DNA of 10,273 bases from Actinomycetota bacterium (lineage in GTDB: Bacteria > Actinomycetota > Acidimicrobiia > IMCC26256 > PALSA-610), in the NCBI GenBank assembly GCA_030839105.1, contig JAUZEI010000396.1:1-10273 (forward strand), given 5' to 3'. The notes under the pieces are model-generated. The model was given only the letters and a program-made list of their open reading frames with translations. It did no database searches and was not told where the DNA came from. Of the stretch, positions 1-6,364 are shown piece after piece (position 1 is the stretch's first letter; each line of letters begins with the position of its first letter). The translations under genes and the position numbers were made by a program.

Positions 1-388
1 TCACCGCGGTGAAAAACGAACGACTACCGATCGCTGGGAGCCACCGGCTCGCCGCGATCTGACCGGCCGCGTCGTACGCGAGACCGGTCGCGAGATAGAG
101 CGCGACCGCATCGGGTCCACTGCCGTCGATGATCGCGTCGACCCGTGGTGCGAGGTCGGTGAGCAGCTCGTCCCACGTCACCGTTCGGCCGCGTACGCGC
201 GGGCGATCGAGGCGCCGGGGCGAATGGTGCCAGGCCGCGAGCCCACGTCCTTTCGAGCAGACATAACCGCGCGACACAGGGTGTTCGTCGTCACCGCGCA
301 CGCGCACGACCCGGTCGCCTTCGACGGTCACGACGATGCCGCATGCGGCCGCGCAGATCCGGCAATAGGACAGCTCGTCGCGGGCCAC
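1..388 (-). CDS. Molybdopterin oxidoreductase, N-terminal part (cut by left edge)
   Basis: The gene reads leftward from a GTG at 386-388 and leaves the window after 129 codons. An in-frame TAG lies four codons upstream of the GTG, so no earlier start is available; a weak GAGG sits just before it. The visible protein opens with an [4Fe-4S] motif of the formate dehydrogenase/nitrate reductase superfamily: Cys9, Cys12, Cys16 and Cys44 (CRICAAAC, then YVCSKG). Lys46 follows the fourth cysteine, where many formate dehydrogenases have a conserved lysine between the cluster and the molybdenum cofactor. A stretch typical of these enzymes (WHHSPRRLDRP) comes next, then the start of the molybdopterin-binding fold. 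No twin-arginine signal precedes the cysteines, so a cytoplasmic enzyme is likely. The substrate cannot be told from this fragment; formate dehydrogenase-like or another DMSO-reductase-family enzyme are both possible. It lies 92 bp downstream of the ASST gene in the same direction and may share its transcript. Confidence 0.88.
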   Translation of the reverse strand, partial: MARDELSYCRICAAACGIVVTVEGDRVVRVRGDDEHPVSRGYVCSKGRGLAAWHHSPRRLDRPRVRGRTVTWDELLTDLAPRVDAIIDGSGPDAVALYLATGLAYDAAGQIAASRWLPAIGSRSFFTAV

Positions 389-480
389 GACCTCACGCTA
401 CGACCGGCGCCGGCAACGCGCCGCGAAGCGGTCCGGTCCGAGGCGACCAGCCGGGATCGCGCCGGGCAGTACGCCGGCGG
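389..480. other. Short spacer between two minus-strand genes
   Basis: This 92-bp spacer separates the stop of the ASST-like gene from the start of the molybdopterin oxidoreductase gene. It holds a perfect 10-bp palindrome, CCGGCGCCGG, at 404-413 and several short GC-rich inverted repeats. No T-run follows them, so a terminator is not supported. No convincing -35/-10 pair is visible on the minus strand. Confidence 0.4.
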
Positions 481-2349
481 CTACTTCACGGGAGTTGCGG
501 CGGAGGTCGCAAGTATGCGGCCGGCGGGGCCGAGCGCCTGAACCTCGACCACGCGTGCGTCGTTGCGGGGCACGTGCATCGTGGTCTCGAAGCCCGTCCG
601 GGCGAACGAACCGACCGGCTGCAGCGAACTGCGATCCGCGCCGGTGAACACCTGCCAACGGGCGACCTTCGTCGATCCGTTCCAGCTCGCGGCGACGGCG
701 ATCGTGGTGCGATCCGCGCTCGCGCCGACTGCCGGTGCGTCCGTCGGCGTCCCCGTCCACGCGAACCGGTAGGCGCGGTACGACGCGCTCGCGGCACCGA
801 TGTTCGCGTCGAGGCGCACGTCTCCCTTCGGTCCGAACTCCGTGTATTGACCGACGCTGCCCCAACCGGCGAACCAGTCACCGTTGGGCAGCAGTTGGAA
901 GTCCCCCTGGCTGAGCGACAGCGCGCCCTGCGGATTGTCGTAGCTCCGCACGGTCGTGACCTTCAACGCGGCCTCGTCGACGTGGAGCAACAACCCGCGC
1001 GATGTCGTACGTGACGCGACCCCGGGCGCGCTCGCTCCGTTGTCGAACACGCTCAACTCGTCTTCTGCGTGCGGACGGATGTCGTGTTGCCAGGAGAACA
1101 CTGCACCGGAGTCGAGGTGGAAGTTGCTGCGCTTCCCGCCCAGTCGCCAGTCGAGCGTGCCGGTGACCCGGTCGATCTTGTAGAGCGTCGAGGTGTGGCG
1201 CCCGGACAGGAGCAGATTGCCGTCCGTCGCGAGGGCGATCGAGTTCGGATGCACGTAGTCGTACGGATCGGTGATGCTCGCCGGCGCCGCCAGGTACGAC
1301 TCGTCCACGTCGACGTTGCCGAGGCTGTGCCATTCGAACATGACGGCGCCGGTCCGGATGTCGATCTCCTGCACGACCGCGTCGAGGACGTCGCGGTCGT
1401 GCGCCTGACCGATCAGGGACGCTTTCGCGAACACCGGGTTGTACGCGAGGAGGAGCGCGGTGTTCTGGGGAGTGATGACGAAGTCGTGCAGGTCGGCCTG
1501 GTACCCGTTGCCGGCGCGCACGGACGCGATCTCGCGGTACGCCCCGTCGTACAGGACGAACTCGCCGGCGCCGGTACCACCGGTCGATACCGCGCCCCGG
1601 AACCACGAGAGCACCGGTTCACCGAAGTACCGCTGCACCGAGAGGTCGAGCGCAGTGCCCGGGGGTTGCGGCTGGAACCACACGAGGTTGCCGGCGCCGT
1701 CGACGATCATCGGTCCCGACTGCGCGGTCGTTGCCTGCCCGAGTGCCGGGTTCGGAGTCAAGAAGATGTCTCCGCTCGCGGTCGCGGTCGGGTTCGGCGC
1801 CGTCGTCACCTTCGGTGGACGGAGATCGGGTCGCGACGTGAAATGGGCGACTTCCGATGCGGGTGTTGCGGTCGTAGTGGACGCGGGCGCCTGGTTGATG
1901 CCGAAGCCGGCGGCCGCGCGCCCGGTCGTGAAGGAGAACGTGCCCTGGTCGCCGCCCCGAACCGCGAGCGTTGTCGTGACCGTGACGGTCTCACCTTCGG
2001 TGAAGGCGGACGTGGGGACGAAGCTCGCCCCGCGACCGTCGGAGTGCGCGACCACGCGGCCCGCGTGCTTGCCACTTCGGCTCCCCTTGACCGTGACCGC
2101 GTCGAGCTGCGCCGGGGTGGCACCCCGAAAGCTGATGGTGGTCTTCGGCGACGCGGTCGGGGTGCCGGGTGACGGGAACACGCTGACCGATCCCGAAGCC
2201 CGTACCACAGCCGGTCGGGGCGTGGGCAGTCCCCGCGTCGCGCCCGCGGCCGCGCAGCCCGCCGTCGCGAGCGCGACCACGACCAAGCTCGGCACCGAAC
2301 CGGAGAATCGCTCGAAGAATCGTTGGGATGACGGCCCGGCGCGTCGCAC
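481..2349 (-). CDS. Arylsulfotransferase (ASST) family lipoprotein
   Basis: This 622-residue protein starts at a GTG (2347-2349); a GGAG lies about 13 nt upstream, rather far for a Shine-Dalgarno. Residues 1-32 look like an export signal: basic start, hydrophobic stretch at about 20-30, then LATAGC with Cys32 as the probable lipidated residue. The -3 position is Thr rather than Leu, so the lipobox is imperfect. Residues about 50-145 form an Ig-like or Big-like beta domain ending in TFSFTTG. A Pro/Thr/Ala-rich linker follows (about 150-192), then the ASST-type beta-propeller (about 195-530). Family-type landmarks are DLHDF (286-290), DYVHPNSI (364-371), SGRHTSTLYKID (382-393), WRLGGKRS (401-408), SWQHDIRP (419-426), FDNG (435-438) and QGDFQLLPNG (481-490). 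His288, His367, Arg384 and His422 are candidate counterparts of the active-site His/Arg residues of bacterial ASST. The C-terminal 80 residues resemble an FN3-like domain. ASST enzymes move sulfate between phenolic compounds, but many actinobacterial members are uncharacterised, so the reaction here is unproven. The likely location is outside the membrane. Confidence 0.85.
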   Translation of the reverse strand: MRRAGPSSQRFFERFSGSVPSLVVVALATAGCAAAGATRGLPTPRPAVVRASGSVSVFPSPGTPTASPKTTISFRGATPAQLDAVTVKGSRSGKHAGRVVAHSDGRGASFVPTSAFTEGETVTVTTTLAVRGGDQGTFSFTTGRAAAGFGINQAPASTTTATPASEVAHFTSRPDLRPPKVTTAPNPTATASGDIFLTPNPALGQATTAQSGPMIVDGAGNLVWFQPQPPGTALDLSVQRYFGEPVLSWFRGAVSTGGTGAGEFVLYDGAYREIASVRAGNGYQADLHDFVITPQNTALLLAYNPVFAKASLIGQAHDRDVLDAVVQEIDIRTGAVMFEWHSLGNVDVDESYLAAPASITDPYDYVHPNSIALATDGNLLLSGRHTSTLYKIDRVTGTLDWRLGGKRSNFHLDSGAVFSWQHDIRPHAEDELSVFDNGASAPGVASRTTSRGLLLHVDEAALKVTTVRSYDNPQGALSLSQGDFQLLPNGDWFAGWGSVGQYTEFGPKGDVRLDANIGAASASYRAYRFAWTGTPTDAPAVGASADRTTIAVAASWNGSTKVARWQVFTGADRSSLQPVGSFARTGFETTMHVPRNDARVVEVQALGPAGRILATSAATPVK

Positions 2350-2492
2350 TGCCCGTGGTTGTCTCCGGATTACTGTGGATTTCCTGGTAGCCCGGTCAGG
2401 CGCGGGACGCCCCGAATAACCGCGGGCCGTTGCGGACGGCCGGGGAGTGGGTATGCGTCGGAACTGATCGGTAGTTTCGCCTGGAGGTTCCG
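2350..2492. promoter_or_regulatory. Divergent intergenic region, probable promoters for both sides
   Basis: The ASST-like gene leaves to the left and the dehydrogenase gene to the right, so both promoters must lie in or near these 143 bp. On the plus strand TTGCGG (2430-2435) and TATGCG (2452-2457) are spaced 16 nt apart, a weak sigma70-like pair. A perfect 6-bp inverted repeat, GGCCGT / ACGGCC (2425-2430 and 2436-2441, loop TGCGG), overlaps the same -35 candidate and could form a small hairpin or an operator. No convincing minus-strand promoter can be picked. The regulatory role follows from gene layout rather than from a clear motif. Confidence 0.4.
2483..2487 (+). promoter_or_regulatory. 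Ribosome binding site of the dehydrogenase gene
   Basis: GGAGG stands 5 nt before the ATG at 2493. It fixes the start at this ATG, which also places the Rossmann beta strand (VAFLGIG) at the expected distance from the N-terminus. Confidence 0.75.
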
Positions 2493-3383
2493 ATGGCTCC
2501 GGAGCACGAACCCGTTGCCTTTCTCGGCATCGGTGCGATGGGCCACGGGATGGCGAAGAGTGCGCTTCGGGCCGGCATCCCGACGATCGTCTGGAATCGC
2601 ACGCCGGACGCGACGCGTGATCTCGAGGCGGCGGGCGCCGAGGTCGCGCCTACTGCCGCCGACGCGGCGCGACGAGCGCGGATCGTCGTGACGATGGTGA
2701 GCAACGCCGATGCCGTCATGGCGGTCGCGCGCGACCAGGGAATGCTCGCCGCTTCGGAACCCGGCGCGATCTGGGCGCAGATGAGCACCATCGGTGTCGC
2801 CGGAACCGATCGCGTCGAGGCGTTGGTGAACGCGGAGCGTCCGGACATCATGCTGCTCGACGCGCCGGTTTCCGGAAGCAAGGACCCGGCCGAGCACGGT
2901 GAGCTGACGATCTTCGCGTCGGGTCCCGAGGCCGCCCGGCCGCGGGCGGCGCCGCTCTTCGACGCACTGGGAAGCCGGACGATGTGGGTCGGTGACGTTG
3001 GCATGGGCACCCGGCTGAAGCTGGTGAACAACACGTGGCTCGCGTTCGCGGACGAGTCGCTCGCCGCGGCGGTGAACCTGGCGCGCCATCTCGGACTCGA
3101 CATCGTCACCATGATCGAGGCGCTGGGGAAGAGTCCGCTCGTGTCGCCGTGGCAGGCGGCCAAGTTGCAACGGGTCGTCAACGACGACTTCTCACCGCAG
3201 TTCGCGCTCGCACTTGCACTCAAGGACGTTCGGCTCGCTCTCGAGGCGGCGGAGGGCGCCGACGGCTTCGATGCGCTCGGCGCGCTTGCGGAGGAGTGGC
3301 AGCGGGCGGTCGACGCCGGACTCGGTAACGACGATCTGACCGTGGTCGCGCGTGCGCGCCGAACCGAAGGAGGAGACCGATGA
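2493..3383 (+). CDS. NAD(P)-dependent beta-hydroxyacid dehydrogenase (HIBADH/glyoxylate reductase group)
   Basis: This 296-residue protein has the length and motif order of the 3-hydroxyisobutyrate dehydrogenase superfamily. The Rossmann dinucleotide site GIGAMG is at 12-17. Asn35-Arg36 after the second beta strand suggests NADP(H) rather than NAD(H), which is an inference. MSTI at 97-100 and DAPVSGSKDPAEHGEL at 123-138 are the substrate-binding region. The catalytic lysine is Lys176 in GTRLKLVNN (172-180), with Asn180 four residues later. LKDVRLAL (242-249) is the conserved C-terminal helix motif. The form SGSKxPAExGxL resembles plant GLYR-type glyoxylate/succinic semialdehyde reductases more than the SGGxxGAxxGTL of classical valine-pathway enzymes, so a semialdehyde or glyoxylate reductase is as likely as a 3-hydroxyisobutyrate dehydrogenase. 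It overlaps the following F420-type gene by four bases, so the two are almost certainly co-expressed and may handle related carbonyl/hydroxy substrates. Confidence 0.9.
   Translation: MAPEHEPVAFLGIGAMGHGMAKSALRAGIPTIVWNRTPDATRDLEAAGAEVAPTAADAARRARIVVTMVSNADAVMAVARDQGMLAASEPGAIWAQMSTIGVAGTDRVEALVNAERPDIMLLDAPVSGSKDPAEHGELTIFASGPEAARPRAAPLFDALGSRTMWVGDVGMGTRLKLVNNTWLAFADESLAAAVNLARHLGLDIVTMIEALGKSPLVSPWQAAKLQRVVNDDFSPQFALALALKDVRLALEAAEGADGFDALGALAEEWQRAVDAGLGNDDLTVVARARRTEGGDR
3367..3375 (+). promoter_or_regulatory. Strong ribosome binding site inside the dehydrogenase 3' end
   Basis: AAGGAGGAG lies within the last codons of the dehydrogenase gene, with its GGAGG core 6 nt before the ATG at 3380. 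Together with the ATGA stop/start overlap (3380-3383) it supports coupled but independently strong translation of the second gene. Confidence 0.8.
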
Positions 3384-4342
3384 TCAAGATTGGCTACACG
3401 ATGATGTGCGAGCAGGCCGGACCGAAGCAGTTGGTGCGCGACGTCGTGCTCGCCGAGGAGGCGGGGTTCGACTTCGCGGTCATCAGCGACCACTACTTCC
3501 CGTGGCTCGACGCGCAGGGACACTCGCCCTACGCGTGGAGCGTGCTGGGCGCGGCGGCGCAGGCGACCGCGCGGATTCCGTTGATGACGTACGTGACCTG
3601 CCCGACGCGTCGCTATCACCCGGCGGTCGTCGCCCAGAAGGCCGCGACGATGCAGCTGCTCTCCGACGGTCGGTTCACGCTCGGGCTGGGCGCGGGCGAG
3701 AACCTCAACGAGCACGTCGTCGGCGGCGGTTGGCCCACCGTCGGTGTGCGCCACGAGATGCTCGAAGAGGCGATCGAGATCATCAGCGCGCTCTGGGCGG
3801 GAGACACTGTGACGTATCGCGGCGAGCACTTCGACGTGGAGTCGGCGAAGATCTGGGACCTGCCCGACATTGCGCCGCCGATCGGGATCGCGGTGTCGGG
3901 CTCGCGCAGCTGCCGGATCGCGGGGGAGTACGCCGACGTCATGATCGCGGTGGAGCCGAACGGCGCGCTCGGCGCGATGTTCGACGCAGCGGGCGGAACG
4001 GGGAAGCCGCGCGTCGGCCAGATCGCGCTGTCGTACGACCCGGATCCCGACATCGCGGTGAAGCGCGCGCTGGATCAGTTCCGCTGGTTCACCGGCAGCT
4101 GGAAAGTCAACGCGGAGCTCCCGCTCCCCGCCTCGTTCGATGCCGCGTCGACGACGGTGCGCGCCGACGACGTCACCGAGAAGATGCCGTGCGGCCCCGA
4201 CGTTGCCCGTCACGTGGAGGGCATCCGAGCATTCGAGGCGGCGGGGTTCACGGACGTCGCGCTCGTCCAGGTCGGCGGCGAAACCCAGGAGCAGTTCATC
4301 TCATGGGCCTCGACCGAGCTGTTACCTGCGCTCCGGGGTTGA
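3380..4342 (+). CDS. F420-dependent LLM-class oxidoreductase, FGD-like (TIGR03557-type)
   Basis: This 320-residue TIM-barrel protein of the luciferase-like superfamily resembles F420-dependent glucose-6-phosphate dehydrogenase and its relatives. The opening IKIGYTMMCEQ, the block ISDHYFPW (35-42) and LGLGAGENLNEH (101-112) are diagnostic. From memory of Mycobacterium FGD1, whose catalytic residues are Glu13, His40, Trp44 and Glu109, the equivalents here are Glu11, His38, Trp42 and Glu107, all offset by two. This supports F420 binding and hydride transfer. The lysines that hold the sugar phosphate in FGD1 (Lys198, Lys259) are not visible at comparable positions, so glucose-6-phosphate is probably not the substrate. 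An alcohol or other hydroxy compound oxidised with F420, or the reverse reduction, is more likely. No signal peptide is seen. The start is fixed by AAGGAGGAG and the ATGA overlap with the preceding dehydrogenase gene. The stop codon overlaps a promoter-like TTGACA of the next gene. Confidence 0.9.
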   Translation: MIKIGYTMMCEQAGPKQLVRDVVLAEEAGFDFAVISDHYFPWLDAQGHSPYAWSVLGAAAQATARIPLMTYVTCPTRRYHPAVVAQKAATMQLLSDGRFTLGLGAGENLNEHVVGGGWPTVGVRHEMLEEAIEIISALWAGDTVTYRGEHFDVESAKIWDLPDIAPPIGIAVSGSRSCRIAGEYADVMIAVEPNGALGAMFDAAGGTGKPRVGQIALSYDPDPDIAVKRALDQFRWFTGSWKVNAELPLPASFDAASTTVRADDVTEKMPCGPDVARHVEGIRAFEAAGFTDVALVQVGGETQEQFISWASTELLPALRG

Positions 4343-4375
4343 CAGGTCACCATTTAGTTACATATCCTGGACCGC
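4339..4375 (+). promoter_or_regulatory. Probable promoter/operator of the ArsR-SRPBCC gene, leaderless-type
   Basis: A consensus -35, TTGACA (4339-4344), overlaps the TGA of the upstream gene. An AT-rich stretch (4352-4365) offers a weak -10, best read as CATATC (4361-4366, 16-nt spacer) or TACATA (4359-4364, 14-nt spacer). The GTG start follows at 4376 with no Shine-Dalgarno, so transcription may begin at or very near the start codon. GGTCAC (4345-4350) and GTTAC (4357-4361) form an imperfect inverted repeat across the spacer, a plausible site for self-regulation by the ArsR-type domain. Confidence 0.5.
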
Positions 4376-5158
4376 GTGGACGAAGTCTTCCGGGCACTCG
4401 CTGATCCCACCCGGCGCAGCCTTCTCGATGCTCTGTTCGCCGACGACGGACAGACGTTGGGGGCGCTCGTCGAGCGGTATGCAATGACCCGGATCGGCGT
4501 CATGAAGCACCTCAAGGTGCTCGAAGACGCCGGTCTCGTGGTCACCAAGCGGCGCGGTCGGGAGAAGCTCCACTTCCTCAACCCGATCCCCATCCGCCAA
4601 TTGCACGACCGCTGGATCGACAAGTTCACCGAGCCCTGGGCCGCCGCGCTCACCGACCTCAAACGAGAACTGGAGAACCCGATGGAGCCGAAGAAGATGG
4701 AAAAGGTCTTCGAGATCTACATCCGCACGACACCCGAACGCCTTTGGGAAGCCATCACCGACCGCGAGACACGCGGCAAGTTCCAGTTCGGGGCGCGCAT
4801 CAACTCCGAATGGATACCGGGGAGCACGTACGCGATCTCCACTGGCACCGACGCGGCGGGCGCGGACGCGATGCCGCTCGTGGAAGGCGAGAACCTCGAA
4901 GTCGATCCGCCCCGCCGGCTCGTACAGTCGGCCCGCATGCTGTGGGGCGACGACGTGAAGGCCGAGGGCACGTCGCGCGTGACCTGGGAGATCGAGCCCG
5001 TGGGCGACTCCTGCCGGCTCACGCTCACGCACTCCGAGCTGAACGAGAACGCGAACGACCAGCTCTACGGCGGCTGGCCGATGATCCTGTCCGGTCTCAA
5101 GACCTGGATCGAGACGGAGACTGTGCTGACTACTCCGGGCTCGCTGATGTACGGCTGA
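4376..5158 (+). CDS. ArsR-type winged-helix regulator fused to SRPBCC (AHSA1-like) domain
   Basis: The 260-residue protein has two parts. Residues 1-100 are an ArsR-family DNA-binding domain: it opens with VFRALADPTRRSLLDAL, the helix-turn-helix lies at about 27-56 with MTRIGVMKHLKVLEDAGLV (37-55), and the wing is at about 55-68 (KRRGREKLHFLNP). The ELCVCD-type metal-binding cysteine motif of SmtB/ArsR sensors is absent; the only cysteine is Cys213, so metal sensing is unlikely. Residues about 107-250 form an SRPBCC/AHSA1-like fold (VFEIYIRTTPERLWEAITD at 111-129; the C-terminal helix at about 231-250), which usually encloses a hydrophobic ligand. The layout suggests a one-component repressor that binds a small hydrophobic molecule. 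The GTG start has no Shine-Dalgarno and sits just after a promoter-like element. An in-frame ATG (residue 103) with GGAGA upstream lies at the domain boundary and could give a free SRPBCC protein. The natural targets are probably its own promoter and perhaps the neighbouring dehydrogenase pair; this is inference. Confidence 0.88.
   Translation: MDEVFRALADPTRRSLLDALFADDGQTLGALVERYAMTRIGVMKHLKVLEDAGLVVTKRRGREKLHFLNPIPIRQLHDRWIDKFTEPWAAALTDLKRELENPMEPKKMEKVFEIYIRTTPERLWEAITDRETRGKFQFGARINSEWIPGSTYAISTGTDAAGADAMPLVEGENLEVDPPRRLVQSARMLWGDDVKAEGTSRVTWEIEPVGDSCRLTLTHSELNENANDQLYGGWPMILSGLKTWIETETVLTTPGSLMYG
4672..4684 (+). promoter_or_regulatory. Possible internal translation start at the domain boundary
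   Basis: GGAGA at 4672-4676 is followed by an in-frame ATG at 4682-4684, which is residue 103 of the fusion. The spacing is about 6 nt from the GGAG core. Translation from here would give a 158-residue stand-alone SRPBCC protein. The bases also simply encode Leu-Glu-Asn-Pro, so chance is possible. Confidence 0.3.
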
Positions 5159-5287
5159 GACGCGCGGCCTTGGTGGTGAGGTACTGCTGCTCGCGCGGGT
5201 TCGCCGTGCGGGTGGCGGCGCCGCGCGGACGCCATGGCCGGCACGACCACGACTGCGCCGTCACCGGTCGGCTACGCCCGAGCGCAA
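5159..5287. other. Spacer between convergent genes, no clear feature
   Basis: The regulator gene and the ABC ATPase gene end facing each other across these 129 bp. A 10-bp GC palindrome, GCGGCGCCGC (5215-5224), is present, but there is no T-run and no convincing terminator for either side. Short open frames on the minus strand here have no start signal or recognisable domain. Confidence 0.35.
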
Positions 5288-6364
5288 CTACGACGTGTGC
5301 CCGTCGGTGGCGGAGCCGCTCCAGAAGTCGTCGATGCCGAGCAGGCCGCGGTATCGGCCGTCCTCGGTAACTGCCACCCATGCGCTGTGCCGCTCGAGCA
5401 TCAGCGCGAGCGCGTCCTGCAACGGGCGGTCGTGCGCCACCGTGGGAACGGCTACGGGAGCCTCCGCGCCGCGCGTCAATACTGCGATACTTCCGCCGTT
5501 CGATTCGCCGCCCGATCCGTCGATGACCACGAGCGGATTCGTCTCCAGGGCGGCGCGTGCCGCGCGCACGTCGCTGACGGTCGGCGGCGTGTGCAGCGTG
5601 ACAAGGTCGATGTGCGTGATACGTAGTCGTTTGAGGGCGCGGTCGCGCCCGACGAAATCAGCGACGAAGTCGTTCGCGGGCGCGGCCAGCAAACGATCGG
5701 GCGGGTCGTACTGCGCGAGGTGACCGCCGACCCGCAGGATCGCGATGTGGTCGCCCATCTTCACGGCTTCGTCGATGTCGTGTGTCACGAACACGATCGT
5801 CTTGCGCAAGGTCTGCTGCAGGCGCAGGAACTCGTCCTGCAACTGCGTGCGCGTGATGGGGTCGATCGCTCCGAACGGTTCGTCCATGAGCATGATCGGT
5901 GGGTCGGCGGCGAGGGCGCGGGCGACGCCCACGCGTTGGCGCTGGCCGCCCGAGAGCTCGGCGGGATACCGCTGCGCGTACTCGCCGGTCGGAAGCCCGA
6001 CCAACGTCAACAACTCGTCGACGCGCGCTTTGACGCGGGCGCGGTCCCAGCCGAGGAGCCGCGGGACCGTCGCGACGTTGGCGGCGACGGTTTGATGCGG
6101 AAACAGGCCGACCTGTTGGATCACGTAGCCGATCCGCCGGCGGAGCTCGACCGGGTCGACGCGCAGGATGTCTTCGTCGTCGACGAGGATCTTGCCCGAC
6201 GTCGGCTCGATGAGACGGTTGATCATGCGCAGGATCGTCGTCTTGCCACAGCCGGATGGCCCGACGAGCACGCACACCTCTCCGCTCGGCACTTCGAAGC
6301 TGAGGTCGTCGACCGCGACCAGCCCGCCGGGATACTCCTTCCGCACGGACTCGAGTCGGATCAC
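5288..6364 (-). CDS. Osmoprotectant-type ABC importer ATPase (OpuCA/ProV-like)
   Basis: This 358-residue ATPase starts at a GTG (6362-6364). All ABC motifs are intact: Walker A GPSGCGKT (35-42), Q-loop in VIQQVGLFPH (81-90), signature LSGGQRQR (137-144), Walker B IMLMDEP (157-163), D-loop and H-loop His195 in FVTHDIDEA. The IQQVGLFPH and RRRIGYVIQ segments are characteristic of the glycine betaine/carnitine/choline group. After residue 245 comes a region of about 100 residues (PTVSDVRAAR, then RPLQDALALMLERHSAWVAVTEDGRYRGLLGIDDF) that looks like a CBS pair with a well-kept second half and a degenerate first half. In OpuA-type systems such domains sense ionic strength or cyclic dinucleotides; that role here is inferred. 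It energises the two permeases encoded divergently on the plus strand. No Shine-Dalgarno precedes the GTG, suggesting a leaderless mRNA. The exact substrate (glycine betaine, choline, carnitine, ergothioneine or other) is not determined. Confidence 0.93.
   Translation of the reverse strand: MIRLESVRKEYPGGLVAVDDLSFEVPSGEVCVLVGPSGCGKTTILRMINRLIEPTSGKILVDDEDILRVDPVELRRRIGYVIQQVGLFPHQTVAANVATVPRLLGWDRARVKARVDELLTLVGLPTGEYAQRYPAELSGGQRQRVGVARALAADPPIMLMDEPFGAIDPITRTQLQDEFLRLQQTLRKTIVFVTHDIDEAVKMGDHIAILRVGGHLAQYDPPDRLLAAPANDFVADFVGRDRALKRLRITHIDLVTLHTPPTVSDVRAARAALETNPLVVIDGSGGESNGGSIAVLTRGAEAPVAVPTVAHDRPLQDALALMLERHSAWVAVTEDGRYRGLLGIDDFWSGSATDGHTS

Noticed and set aside
1069..2419. Open frames of 367 and 326 codons on the plus strand, antisense to the ASST-like gene
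   Set aside because: They show only arginine-rich or composition-biased translations with no domain, while the minus-strand frame has clear family motifs.
2396..4213. A 605-codon open frame on the minus strand, antisense to the dehydrogenase and LLM genes
   Set aside because: It is low-complexity and Arg/Ala/Ser-rich, has no recognisable domain, and covers two well-supported genes on the other strand. Long antisense frames are expected where third positions are nearly all G or C.
3352..4404. A 350-codon plus-strand frame overlapping the LLM gene
   Set aside because: It is a frame-shifted, Arg-rich shadow of the F420-type oxidoreductase, which has intact catalytic residues.
5130..5381. A short minus-strand frame between the convergent genes, ending in a protein-like stretch (REQQYLTTKAARL)
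   Set aside because: It overlaps the ends of both real genes, has no ribosome site, and its N-terminal part is an Arg-rich shadow of the ATPase. A gene remnant cannot be excluded but is not supported.
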